The position numbers and the translations under genes were made by a program. DNA of 30,870 nt. Origin: Zelonia costaricensis. Lineage: Eukaryota; Euglenozoa; Kinetoplastea; Trypanosomatida; Trypanosomatidae. A model generated the notes under the pieces. The model saw only the letters and a list, made by a program, of their open reading frames with translations, was not told the DNA's origin and ran no database searches. Of this stretch, positions 1 through 9,037 are shown piece by piece. Location: positions 1 to 30,870 of the forward strand of contig JASAOO010003231.1 of the NCBI GenBank assembly GCA_030849075.1. The letters run 5' to 3'. Every line of letters starts with the position of its first letter. The first letter of the stretch is position 1.

Positions 1-518
1 CGCTGGCATGGGTGTGTTGGTGCTGAAAGCCAACGGCATTCTTTCTTGCTTTCCCATCCACACTCTGCCTCACACACTGCTTCTCGCTCCCTCTTATCCA
101 TCGTTCTACTCATCCCGACCTCGAATCGTTGGCTACCTGCTGAGGCGTCGATTGCAGCTTCTCCCTGCCCCTCTGTCCTCCAGGAGTACCACTGCCTTTT
201 TTGTTTCCCAACGCATTTAAACCGCTGCTCTGTGTTGCTCTGGCACGACAGACTCGGTTTCTGCTCCTCCCTTCTGCCTCCCCCCCCTCCTCCCTGCCCC
301 TCTCCGGTGTTCTCGTTCTCGTTCTCGTTCCCTCCACTTCGTCCCCTCGCCCGCCGCACATACCACCGCCCCGTCCCGCCCCCTCTCGCTCCTCGGTCGT
401 GCATCGGACAATCGTGCAAGGATCAACCACACTGGCTCAACCTCCCCCTTCCATCCCCGTTCGATGGAGTGCTGGATGATCTTGTTGTTGTTGCTTTTCT
501 TTTTGTGCTCCGCCCGCT

Positions 519-638
519 TCTTGTCTTTCCTCTTGTTGACTTTGTCGCTGTCCTCCTTCTGGCCCCCTACCCCCTCTCCTCTCCCCCCCCTCCCTCGAAA
601 GAAATCGCAGTGCGTGGTAGTGGTCGTAGCCGTCCACA
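519..638. repeat. 120-bp direct repeat, copy A (probable assembly join)
   Basis: This segment is identical, including the lengths of its C-runs, to 640-759. The two copies abut a single ambiguous base (N) at 639. Perfect identity of two low-complexity copies either side of an N is what results when two overlapping contig ends are placed side by side without being merged. It is therefore more likely an assembly artefact than a biological tandem duplication. Confidence 0.85.
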
Positions 639-639
639 N

Positions 640-759
640 TCTTGTCTTTCCTCTTGTTGACTTTGTCGCTGTCCTCCTTCTGGCCCCCTACCCCCTCTCC
701 TCTCCCCCCCCTCCCTCGAAAGAAATCGCAGTGCGTGGTAGTGGTCGTAGCCGTCCACA
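640..759. repeat. 120-bp direct repeat, copy B (probable assembly join)
   Basis: This is the second, identical copy of 519-638 at an offset of exactly 121 bases, following the N at 639. See copy A for interpretation. Confidence 0.85.
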
Positions 760-1345
760 ACTGTGCCCCTCTTCAGCTCCACTCCCTTGCCTCCTTTCCA
801 CCTCCCTCCCTACCCCCATCCCCCCTCCTTTCCGCACTAGCTATGTCTCGTGTCTTTCTTTTGGTGTGTTTGCGTGTTGACCCAAGCACGAGCTGCTGGC
901 CTTTGCAGCGTGCAGATGTCTGAACTCGAGTGGCAATCTTCTCAACTTCTCCTCCTTCCCTTTCTCGGATGCTACTCTCTCTCTCTCCCAAGCCCAACCC
1001 GTTTGTGCGTGCCGTTTTTGTTCTGCTTTTTTGCTGTTGCTGTTCTCTCACTCTTTTCACGCGTAGGTGGACGCTGTGGCTCCCATCCGCAGACCTCTCT
1101 TTCGAGGGGGGGAGGAGGGGGGAGTGGCGGACTCTTCTTGCTGTCATGAATCCGCAGCTCCCCGACGTTCTTCTTCTCCGTCACCCCTCTCCACACGCGG
1201 ACACACAGACACACACACTCCTTCCTTCTCACCGTCCTACGCTTCAGTGCGTCGTATCGCGTCTCTCGCTGATTCGTTCGCTTACGTTTCTTTTTGTGTG
1301 TATGTCTGTGTGCCTATGTGGGCGGAGTTCTTTGTGTGAGATTGG

Positions 1346-1370
1346 GTGTGTGTGTGTGTGTGTGTGTGTG
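1346..1370. repeat. (GT)n microsatellite
   Basis: An uninterrupted run of about 12 GT units lies in the non-coding spacer. Similar GT/CA tracts occur in most spacers of this window. Confidence 0.9.
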
Positions 1371-2496
1371 CTCGCACCTTTTGTTTCTCGACGCTGTCGC
1401 TGTCGTTCTGCTGGTGTCCCTTTTTGTTTCCCCTTGTTTTCTGCCTTGTTCTCTCTCTGTGCGCATTGAAGGTGTCGCCGCTCCCGCTCCCCCCCCCCCC
1501 ACCCCTCCCCCTTGTGCGTGCACTCGAGCTGTGTCGCTTTGTGTATTGCGTGCCTCTGTGCTCCCGTCACAGGAGCCATCTGCTGTGGTTGCCCTGGTGC
1601 AACTGGGGTAGGCACAAGTGAAGGGCGAAGCGGGAAGAAGGCGCCTTTTTCTGCATGTGTGTGTGCGTGTATGCGTTTGTGTGCGCGTGTGCAGGGTGTG
1701 TGTGGGGATGGGTACTGGGTTTTCCTGCGCACCCGCGCCGCTGCCGCGGTTTGGCGCCGGGCGGTGAGGCCGTTGCTGCGCGTTCTTCCTTTTCTTTTTC
1801 TTTTTGGTTGTTCAGCCGCAGTCCTGTGACGCCCCCCTTTCACGTCATTTCGCGTCGACCATGTAGACGCCACCGACGACAACGCCACCTCCTCACTGGC
1901 TCGCTCTCTCCGCCTTGAGCTCCACTTGCAAGACACTGTGTGTCTGAGTGCGGCTGAAGGTGCCGTACACACACAGACACGAGCGCACACGACGTACATC
2001 GCAATTGACGGCCATGAAAGAGAGGGAGAGAAAGCGTTGCGCGAGTGTGCTGCGCACTGCGTTGAGGAGGGGTCGCCCTCCCCCCCCCTCTCTCTCTCTC
2101 TCCTCCCCTCCTCCCTCCTCCACGTTTTGCCCCACAGGGTGTCTTGGCGCGTGTGTTCGTGGGTGTGTGTTTTTCTCTTCCCTGGCTTTGTGTGTGTGTG
2201 TGATTCTGTAGACGTGAGGCGCAGTAAATGCTCACCTTGTCTGCCTGTGAGCCTACCTCCGTCCCTCTTTTTCCCAGCATCCGATGCAGGCCGTACCGAT
2301 CCTCCCTCCCTCGATCTCTCGGCCCCGGGCGTGTTCCCTGGTTGTTTCTCCTCCTGTTCCCCTCCCCCCCCAACGCCCTCATTTCTTGCGCTTCTTCAAT
2401 AAGGCACCTAAGCTAATCCAATCAGAACCACCGCAACAAGCACAAACGGCAAAAACGAAAGGAAAAGAGCAACAGCCGCCGTTCGGTACCCTCAAG

Positions 2497-2960
2497 TGCG
2501 GACCGTGCTGATGGCATTCCATAGAGGGTTTGTGAAGGGACCGGGATGCGCACGAGGCGCTTGGCATGTCCATGCACGGGAGAAGCGCGTGCTGTATCAG
2601 CCTCAGGCAGACATAGGCAGGCCGTCGTGACGCCTGTAAATTCCACCTTTTGGGGGGGAGCGGGCAGGACGCTGGGCTATTGACGGGCCCACTTCTCATC
2701 TCACACATGCGCACGCAGAGCGGCGTTAAGCGCGGACAACGTGCGTGTGCTTGCGAGACTGGGTGCCGTCGAGAGTTCCCGGGGCCTGCGTGCTGTGTGA
2801 GCGATCCACGCAGCGACGCAGCAGCATCGCATTTCCAATCCCAGCTCTGCTCTCCTCTACTCGACTTCTCATGGCCCCTTGTTTTCCCTCTGGTGTCTGC
2901 GTTTTTGCTATGCTTGTCGTGCAATGCGGCACTCTCACGGAGACAGAAGCGCTTGTGACT
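2497..2960. other. Complex, non-pyrimidine-rich block in the spacer
   Basis: Between the C/T-rich tracts lies about 460 bases of balanced, non-repetitive composition, unlike the rest of the spacer. No coding frame is convincing. Degenerate retroposon remnants (SIDER class, roughly 0.5 kb, commonly in 3'-UTRs) are known in Leishmania and would have this size and setting, but I cannot recognise their signature here. Confidence 0.25.
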
Positions 2961-3028
2961 CACAGCCACCACCTCGAGTTGTAGCGCCGCTGTCGCTACA
3001 CCCGCCGCACACGCGGTTGTGTTGTCGG

Positions 3029-3099
3029 TGTTGTTCCTTCCTTTTTTTTTTTTTTTTGGTGCGTCTGTGCGCGAACTTCCTGTGCATCTGCCATCACAG
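3029..3099 (+). promoter_or_regulatory. Predicted trans-splice acceptor for polymerase kappa copy 1
   Basis: A strong pyrimidine tract with an unbroken T-run ends at 3058, and the first following AG is at 3098-3099. Spliced-leader addition there would give a 5'-UTR of about 168 bases with an out-of-frame ATG at 3210. A second candidate AG at 3234-3235, after a C-run at 3190-3202, would exclude that upstream ATG. Confidence 0.5.
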
Positions 3100-3267
3100 C
3101 CCCGCTACTCACGTCGGCGCTCGAGTCCTTGCCTTTTTCCCTCACCACTCCTCTTTACACATCATCTCCTCCCACCAATACACGCACTACCCCCCCCCCC
3201 CCACGTCTCATGCGCACAACAAAACACATCAACAGCCACCGCTACGCTCCACTAAGCCTCGAACAGG

Positions 3268-5604
3268 ATGAGCGAGACCGAGCGGCCCGCAACTGCCGCA
3301 GCAGCGGACACCCCGCTGCCCTCCCTCGTTCCATGCCCAACGGTGCCGCTCGTGGAGGTGGAGCAGCGCCAACTGCCCACCGCAGCTGCCGCGCCTGTGC
3401 CGCCCTTCTCCCCACCGTCACGCGCTGCGACGCCGCCACCACGTGCTGCGCCGTCGCTGGTGACAGGCCCCCCTCGATCCCTCCACCCGAGCGCAGCTCT
3501 CGGTCGATGCGGCTCTGTGGCTCCGACGCGCGATCAGAGCAGCAGCCACGCGGTTGCGTCGCCTGGCCTAGCGCAGGGTCCGGGCCAAACCTCTACGGGA
3601 AGCGCGTCTCGCCCCACGGCGACCGACGGTCTCGCGCCGCCGCGTGCTGGGCCCAAGGTCGTGTATTTCGACAACACCAAGGCGGGTCTGCAGTCCGTCG
3701 ACAAGGAGAAGACGGAGGCGCTTATTCGCGAGCTCTCCAAGAACTCGAGCTTCTACATCAACGAGGAGCGCAAGGCGCAGCGCCGGCAGAAGCAGATCGA
3801 CGGCCTGCTTGTCAAGACGCGTCAGTACGAGGCCAGCGTACGCAGCCGCCCTGATGTGTTCCGCCAACTCCAGCGCGAGGTGGCTGAGATCGAAGCGGAG
3901 CTGGAGGCGCACCGCCACTTCAACTCGGTCTTTGTCCACATGGACATGGACATGTTCTACGCCGCAGTGGAGATGAAGAAGAACCCGCATTACGCGCAGG
4001 TGCCGCTCGGCATCGGGGGCATGTCGATGCTGTCGACGACCAACTACATTGCCCGGCAGTACGGTGTGCGGTCTGGCATGCCGGGGTTCATCGGGGTGCG
4101 GCTGTGTCCGCAGCTCGTAATCGTGCCTACCGACTTCCCGGCGTGCCGCGTTGAGTCTGCCAAGTTCAAGGGCGTAGTGCGTGAGTACGACCCGACCGCG
4201 CAGGGGCTCGGCATGGACGAGATCATGATGTGCCTGGACAGTCACCTCGCCGCCCATCACCCGGAGGCGACGACACACGCGGCTCAGTTCGACGCCGCGG
4301 AGGCGATCATCGAGACGTGCCGCCGTCGCGTGGCTGAGCTGACCGGTCTGACCGCCAGTGCCGGCATTGCCCCCACGCCGACGTTGGCGAAGATGGCGTC
4401 GAACTACAAGAAGCCGAACGGACAGTCCGCCGTGCGCCTGTTCAGCCGGGAGGCGGTGATGGATTACCTTGCCGGCACCCCGGTGCGGCAGGTGCCTGGG
4501 ATCGGCAAGTCGCAGGAGAGCATCCTCGCCGGGCTTGACATCCACACGCTCGGCGACATCTACGCGCAGCGCCACCGACTCTACTACATCCTGACTCGCA
4601 AGACGTACGAGTTCCTGCTCGCCTCCGCGGTGGGGGTTGGTGGCATGTACGACTCGCTCGATGCGGGAGGGGACAGGTCAGCTGTGGCTGCCGCCGCGGG
4701 TGGGGAGGAGGCCGCGGGGGAGGAGGACTGGGGGCGCAAGTCCGTCGGCCACGAGCGGACGTTTTCGCAGCTCAAGAACCGCATGGAGCTGCAGGCGGTC
4801 GCGTACAAGAACTTGCGGAAGGCGCATGCAACGCTCATCGAGGAGGGCCTCCTCGCCTCCCAGGTGGTGCTGAAGCTCAAGTACCGCACCTTTCACGTGA
4901 AGCAGCACAGCAAGACGCTGAACGTGTACACGGACGTGCACGACACGCTGCAGCGTGCCTTGGATGAGTTGCTGCTGCCCGTCGTGGACGCGTACGCCGA
5001 GTTCCGCCTGCTGGGCGTGCGGCTGGAGAAACTGCGACGGCGGCCTGGCAGCGACGCCACCGCGGAGGGCGGTGTGACGACCATCACGGCGAGTGCGGAG
5101 ACGGATCAGGCCGCCACTCCGCAACTAACCCTCCTCACTTTGTTTTCACGGCAGCAGCAGCAGCCCGCTCAGCGGCTTGGCAGCGGGGGAGGACTGCAAG
5201 GACGTGCTGAGGGACCCGGTGTGGCGCACCTGCCCTCGTCCAGCTCGCGGAAGCGAGTTCGCGAAACGGTGCTCCCCGATGTCGATGAAGACTGTCTCCT
5301 CAGCAGCGGTGGCAGCAGCAGCGATGAGCTCTATACCGACCTCGACGCCAACGCCGTCGGGGTCGGCGATGATGACGGTGACGTTCTTGTCATCTCCTCC
5401 GGCAGTCAACTCATGGAAAGAGACGAGGAGGCGCCGGTGCCGCGCGAGGAACCTACGATGGGTCCGTGCTCACCTGCAGCGCTGCCATCAGCCGTGCCCT
5501 GTGGCGCCGTCAAGGCTGATCACTCGCAACGTGTGGGCCCAGCAGTGGTGGCCCCCGATACGGTGGACGACGCCGACGATGACGATGTCGTCATCGTCGA
5601 CTAG
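3268..5604 (+). CDS. POLK: DNA polymerase kappa, Y family, copy 1 (probable nuclear form)
   Basis: This is a translesion DNA polymerase of 778 residues. Residues 1-130 are a Pro/Ala/Ser-rich extension. Residues 134-220 match the N-clasp that distinguishes polymerase kappa from bacterial DinB (Lys-Ala-Gly, Val-Asp-Lys and Ser-Phe-Tyr signatures). The palm motif DMDMFYAAVE starts at D226, with D228 and steric-gate Y231. The fingers segment runs about 250-290. The second carboxylate pair is D317/E318 (GMDE where most family members have SLDE). The thumb helix-hairpin-helix has PGIG at 410-413, and the little-finger domain spans about 492-588. The tail is unusual: a PIP-like QLTLLTLF (619-626), basic RKRVR (661-665), and SIM-like DVLVISS (705-711) and VVIV (774-777), both flanked by acidic residues. 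There is no mitochondrial presequence. The ATG at 3268 is the first in this frame. Family assignment is secure; nuclear location is inferred. Confidence 0.93.
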   Translation: MSETERPATAAAADTPLPSLVPCPTVPLVEVEQRQLPTAAAAPVPPFSPPSRAATPPPRAAPSLVTGPPRSLHPSAALGRCGSVAPTRDQSSSHAVASPGLAQGPGQTSTGSASRPTATDGLAPPRAGPKVVYFDNTKAGLQSVDKEKTEALIRELSKNSSFYINEERKAQRRQKQIDGLLVKTRQYEASVRSRPDVFRQLQREVAEIEAELEAHRHFNSVFVHMDMDMFYAAVEMKKNPHYAQVPLGIGGMSMLSTTNYIARQYGVRSGMPGFIGVRLCPQLVIVPTDFPACRVESAKFKGVVREYDPTAQGLGMDEIMMCLDSHLAAHHPEATTHAAQFDAAEAIIETCRRRVAELTGLTASAGIAPTPTLAKMASNYKKPNGQSAVRLFSREAVMDYLAGTPVRQVPGIGKSQESILAGLDIHTLGDIYAQRHRLYYILTRKTYEFLLASAVGVGGMYDSLDAGGDRSAVAAAAGGEEAAGEEDWGRKSVGHERTFSQLKNRMELQAVAYKNLRKAHATLIEEGLLASQVVLKLKYRTFHVKQHSKTLNVYTDVHDTLQRALDELLLPVVDAYAEFRLLGVRLEKLRRRPGSDATAEGGVTTITASAETDQAATPQLTLLTLFSRQQQQPAQRLGSGGGLQGRAEGPGVAHLPSSSSRKRVRETVLPDVDEDCLLSSGGSSSDELYTDLDANAVGVGDDDGDVLVISSGSQLMERDEEAPVPREEPTMGPCSPAALPSAVPCGAVKADHSQRVGPAVVAPDTVDDADDDDVVIVD

Positions 5605-6157
5605 CCGGCAGCGTGCCATATCACTTGTCATCGCGGCTATCACTCTTTGTGCACGTCCCCGCCTCCGCCTCGGCGCTTCCTGGTCTTGTTTTTCCTTTTC
5701 CCCTTCGCACCCCCGCTTCTCTTCTTTTGTTTTTTTTGCGCCTCAGCACCGGAAGTCCCGCACGCGGTGCAGGCCGACATCGACGAAACTAGAAAGAGTG
5801 GGTGAAGTCAGTGGAGTTGCGGCCGTTCAGCGTTCCGCACTCGTTTCACGAGCCGCCGCGGCCTCAATGAGGGTCGCTTCCCCACGTGCAGCGAGTGGAG
5901 ACGTCGCCATCTGCGGCTCGCACGCGCGTGGATGCCGTTTCTCCTCTTGCACCTCCAAAGGGATGTTTACACCACTTGTGCTCCACCTCTTCCCCCTCCC
6001 CCCTCATCGCCGCCGCGGCCACCCCCCCCCCTTCCCCCCTTCCCTCTCCATCGGCCTCGGCTGTGCGGGTGAGGAGAGCATTGCCAAGAAGCGGGTGAGG
6101 CGACGCGCGCCTTCACACGGACAACGGCCCGCGGCAGCGCCAGAAGTGCACGTCTCC
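5605..6157. other. Spacer between polymerase kappa copy 1 and the coiled-coil gene
   Basis: This stretch holds a pyrimidine tract around 5685-5745 and a stronger C-rich tract at 5985-6050. The frame of the next gene stays open through it and back into the 3' end of copy 1, but its translation here is low-complexity Pro/Ser/Arg, so I treat it as untranslated. Confidence 0.65.
5985..6073 (+). promoter_or_regulatory. Predicted trans-splice acceptor for the coiled-coil gene
   Basis: A long C/T tract ends near 6050 and the first AG after it is at 6072-6073. The first ATG downstream is 6158, which sets the chosen start. An earlier in-frame ATG at 5867 lies before this tract and would translate the tract itself. 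Confidence 0.5.
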
Positions 6158-9037
6158 ATGTTCATCCGCCGGCATCGCACCGACGCCGGCACGCGCGAGC
6201 CGTCGCGCGCCCCCCACTCCACCACCGCCGTCGCCTCCGCAATTACACCGGGGCCTCGGACGGAGCTCTGTGACGCGTACGCGCTGCCCTCGGCGGCCAG
6301 CGACGCATCGCCGGTGCTGCTACCACGTAACGGCACCGCCCCGTGCTGGCACCACACGGCAGTCGTGCATGTTCGTCCTCACGCCGCGTGGGGGGTCCAC
6401 GACGAGCCGGTCGAGCCGCCGGTGCTGGAGGCAGAGCTGTCGCCTGTTGCACGGCCCCTGACCTCCCCGTTGGCAACAGCAGCAGCAGCGGCATCGTACT
6501 TCCCTCGGCGTTCGAACTACGCAGGTCCTCCCAGTGCCCCCGCACCTCATCTCGCCTCTGCCACTCAACCTGAGTCACTCAAGCGCGTGGAGGGCGTGCT
6601 GCCGCTGAACCCGGCCGCTGTCCTCGCGCGCGCTGATGGGCACGGGCTCGCACAGCCGCACGCCTACGTCAACACTGCAGTGCCGCACGCGTACGCGGCG
6701 CAGATGACCCCGCCGCACGTCTCCTCCCTCGTCCCCGCCTCCCCTGGCGAGTCGCGGCGCAGCACGTCGCCCCTTGGCAATGTGACAGCCGACACGGCAG
6801 GAGGCGCTGAGGAAGCGTTAGTCGTCCGCACCGCGGCCGGCGCCTCGGACGTGTGCCGGCCTCTGCTCCTGCAGCCGACATCAATCGACTCCTCCGCCAC
6901 CGCAGCACAGGCGTCAGCGGCGCCGCCGAACGTCACGAGGGTGTCCGCGCTGGGCCGGACGCTGGCCGCGGCAGCCAGCGCCCTCACCACCGCCGCCCAG
7001 CGAGAGCGGGAGCAGGAGGCGGCCCGGGTACGGTTGTGGCAGACCGAGCGTGCGCGCACGCTTGACCGTGACACCGCCGTGCGCACTCTTATCGAGCTAG
7101 CCGTCACGGAGAAGGCGCTTCTCATGGACGCCTTCTCGAGTGGCATCGTGGCGCTGGCGGGCGTCATGGACGAGTGCGCCGCCCTCCGCCGGCGCGAAGA
7201 GCTGCGCCTGCGGCAGAGCGAGGTCGATGCCGAGCTGGCCGCGGAGCGCGAGACACGCCGCAAGGCGGCCCTCTACCGAGAGCACGTTGCGGCCGCGCAA
7301 GACCGCTCCGCCGCAGAGGAGGACCACACACGCGCGCTGCAGGAGTCCGAGGCGCAGCTGCAGCGCCTGCGCGCGCAGTTGGCCTCGGCGGCACAGCACG
7401 CGCAGGAGACTGAGGCGCGGCTCGAGGAGCAGGACCGCGCGCACACGCGCGCGATGGTCGGTGTGAGCGCAACGATGACGGAGCAAACCATGGAGCTGCG
7501 CGCGCTGCAGCGCGCACACGGGCAGGCCACGGAGCGGTGGCTGACGGCCATGACGCTGTACGAGGGCATGCGGCGTCACATCGCCGCCGTGCTTCTCCAG
7601 CGATCCACTTCGGGCAACAGCACCGAGCGAATCCGTCGCGTGCAGGTGCGCACCCACCACGAGCCCAGCTCGCAGCGAGCCGCGCACGTGTCTGCCACGC
7701 CAGCGGAGCGCGGCTTCATTGAAGAGACACTCGAGAGCGCGCACATCCGCATCGCCGCGTCGGCTGCGCTGGAATCAGCGAACGGACCGCACTCTGACAG
7801 CGGCGCCGCGGCAGGAAAAGGGGAGCCGGCAACCGCGCTCGAGGTGCTGCTCGCACGCACCAAGTCGGATTCGATCCTCGGCGGCTCGGCGCTTCTCGCT
7901 GGAAGCGTCCCCTCGACGCCACCACCCCACCTCGCCTCCAACGGCCCTCCCACCTTGCGCGCGTCCCTCTCCGCAGAAGTCGCGTCACCTGCACGGCAGC
8001 CGTCGCCGCCGACGGCGCCTGGTGGGCTCTCCTCCCCGCCCGGCACGCCGCTGCAGGAGCCTGTCACCGCCGCGGTGGCGGATGTGCGGGAGCTGGACGG
8101 CAGCACGCCTCTGGCTGGTGCCTCTCCCGACCCCGCCGAACCGTCGCCTGCGTGGGGCGCGGACCAGGGCGACGGTACGTCAGCAGAGGCGCAAGCTCCG
8201 GTACGAGCGGCAGCCGACTCGTCTGGCTCCGGTGAGCGGCGCGGCTCATCGTTCCTGCCATCGAGGCTCAACTCTGTCGCCTCCACTCGGCGCGGGTCGT
8301 GGGTGGAGGCGGCGAGTGGGCAGGTCCCGGTGGAACCGTGCGATGCCCAAGACGCTGCCGCGGACACGATCGGTGAGCCGCCCATCGCCGTGACCACGGC
8401 GGCCGCCACGGCACACGAAGTCGCTGGAGGGCTGCCGCCCCTACTCATGCCAGTGGTCGACTCGCGACGCTCGTCGGATGCGACTGCTCCGCTGTCCGCA
8501 TCCCTGGACAGCGGCAGCGGAGGCGGGGGTGGGGGCCTCGCCGGCGTGTTCGCGGCGCTAGAGGTGGTGGCGGCAGCTGCGGTGCAGCGCGAGTGTGCGC
8601 GGCTGCTCGACGCCGTCGCACTCGACTGCGAGAAGGGCGTGGCACCCGCGTCTGCCAGGGAGCTGATGCGGACCGGGGCCGTAAAGCCGCTCAGAACCAA
8701 CGGCACTGCTGCAGACGGCTCTGGCACTCGCAGTGCGCCACACCTCTCCGTCTCTAATGACTCGCCCGGGTTGCTGCCGTCTGTCACGGCGCAACGGTGC
8801 ATGCGGGTGGCCGAAGTCGCCCACAGCATGGCGCGGCTGCTGAGTCGGCTGCTGCCGCGCCTGCGCAAGGTCGCCGCGTCGCTGCAGCAGCGCGTGGCGT
8901 TGCTGGAGGCGAAGGACTGGAACAAGACGATGGCGCACCAGTTCATCGCCGCCGACCACGTGGCGGCCGTGCAGCGTCTTGTCGCGGATGTGGAGCAGCT
9001 GCTCCGCGCTGGGGCTAAAGCAGCCGCCCCTTCGTAG
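6158..9037 (+). CDS. Hypothetical coiled-coil protein lying within the polymerase kappa array
   Basis: This is a 959-residue protein whose family I do not recognise. Residues 1-265 are Ala/Pro/Ser-rich and probably disordered. Residues about 266-480 are rich in Glu, Arg, Gln and Ala in heptad-like spacing and look like a long coiled coil. Residues 480-800 are again low-complexity (Ser/Pro/Gly, including a short Gly run near 790). The last 80 or so residues are Leu/Arg/Ala-rich and helical. There is no signal peptide, membrane segment or catalytic motif. The start at 6158 is the first ATG after the last pyrimidine tract; ATG 5867 is the alternative. It sits between two polymerase paralogues, but nothing in the sequence indicates a role in DNA metabolism. 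A cytoskeletal or scaffold role would be a guess. Confidence 0.75.
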   Translation: MFIRRHRTDAGTREPSRAPHSTTAVASAITPGPRTELCDAYALPSAASDASPVLLPRNGTAPCWHHTAVVHVRPHAAWGVHDEPVEPPVLEAELSPVARPLTSPLATAAAAASYFPRRSNYAGPPSAPAPHLASATQPESLKRVEGVLPLNPAAVLARADGHGLAQPHAYVNTAVPHAYAAQMTPPHVSSLVPASPGESRRSTSPLGNVTADTAGGAEEALVVRTAAGASDVCRPLLLQPTSIDSSATAAQASAAPPNVTRVSALGRTLAAAASALTTAAQREREQEAARVRLWQTERARTLDRDTAVRTLIELAVTEKALLMDAFSSGIVALAGVMDECAALRRREELRLRQSEVDAELAAERETRRKAALYREHVAAAQDRSAAEEDHTRALQESEAQLQRLRAQLASAAQHAQETEARLEEQDRAHTRAMVGVSATMTEQTMELRALQRAHGQATERWLTAMTLYEGMRRHIAAVLLQRSTSGNSTERIRRVQVRTHHEPSSQRAAHVSATPAERGFIEETLESAHIRIAASAALESANGPHSDSGAAAGKGEPATALEVLLARTKSDSILGGSALLAGSVPSTPPPHLASNGPPTLRASLSAEVASPARQPSPPTAPGGLSSPPGTPLQEPVTAAVADVRELDGSTPLAGASPDPAEPSPAWGADQGDGTSAEAQAPVRAAADSSGSGERRGSSFLPSRLNSVASTRRGSWVEAASGQVPVEPCDAQDAAADTIGEPPIAVTTAAATAHEVAGGLPPLLMPVVDSRRSSDATAPLSASLDSGSGGGGGGLAGVFAALEVVAAAAVQRECARLLDAVALDCEKGVAPASARELMRTGAVKPLRTNGTAADGSGTRSAPHLSVSNDSPGLLPSVTAQRCMRVAEVAHSMARLLSRLLPRLRKVAASLQQRVALLEAKDWNKTMAHQFIAADHVAAVQRLVADVEQLLRAGAKAAAPS

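Larger units (their letters stand above)
1..3267. other. Long non-coding spacer upstream of polymerase kappa copy 1
   Basis: No convincing gene is visible on either strand. The sequence is mostly C/T-rich tracts, C-runs and GT microsatellite, and the open frames here translate to low-complexity Ser/Pro/Leu or Arg/His/Thr strings, the signature of translated simple repeats. It probably holds the 3'-UTR of a gene outside the window plus the 5' flank of the gene at 3268. One block (about 2497-2960) has a more balanced, complex composition and is reported separately. Confidence 0.7.

Noticed and set aside
46..660. Open frame of about 200 codons at the window start
   Set aside because: Its translation is low-complexity Pro/Ser/Leu from C/T tracts, and it runs across the N at 639.
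519..759. Biological tandem duplication
   Set aside because: The N exactly between two perfect copies makes an assembly join the simpler explanation.
1244..1999. Minus-strand open frame of 251 codons
   Set aside because: It translates GT/CA repeats as Thr/His/Arg strings and opposes the direction of every supported gene.
3568..4575. Minus-strand open frame opposite polymerase kappa copy 1
   Set aside because: It is a shadow of a GC-rich gene with strong third-position bias. Similar shadows lie opposite the other genes.
5177..6157. Extension of the coiled-coil gene's frame upstream into polymerase kappa copy 1
   Set aside because: The first codon at 5177 is TTG, the frame overlaps the end of a well-supported gene, and it then translates pyrimidine tracts. 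The first ATG after the likely acceptor is 6158.
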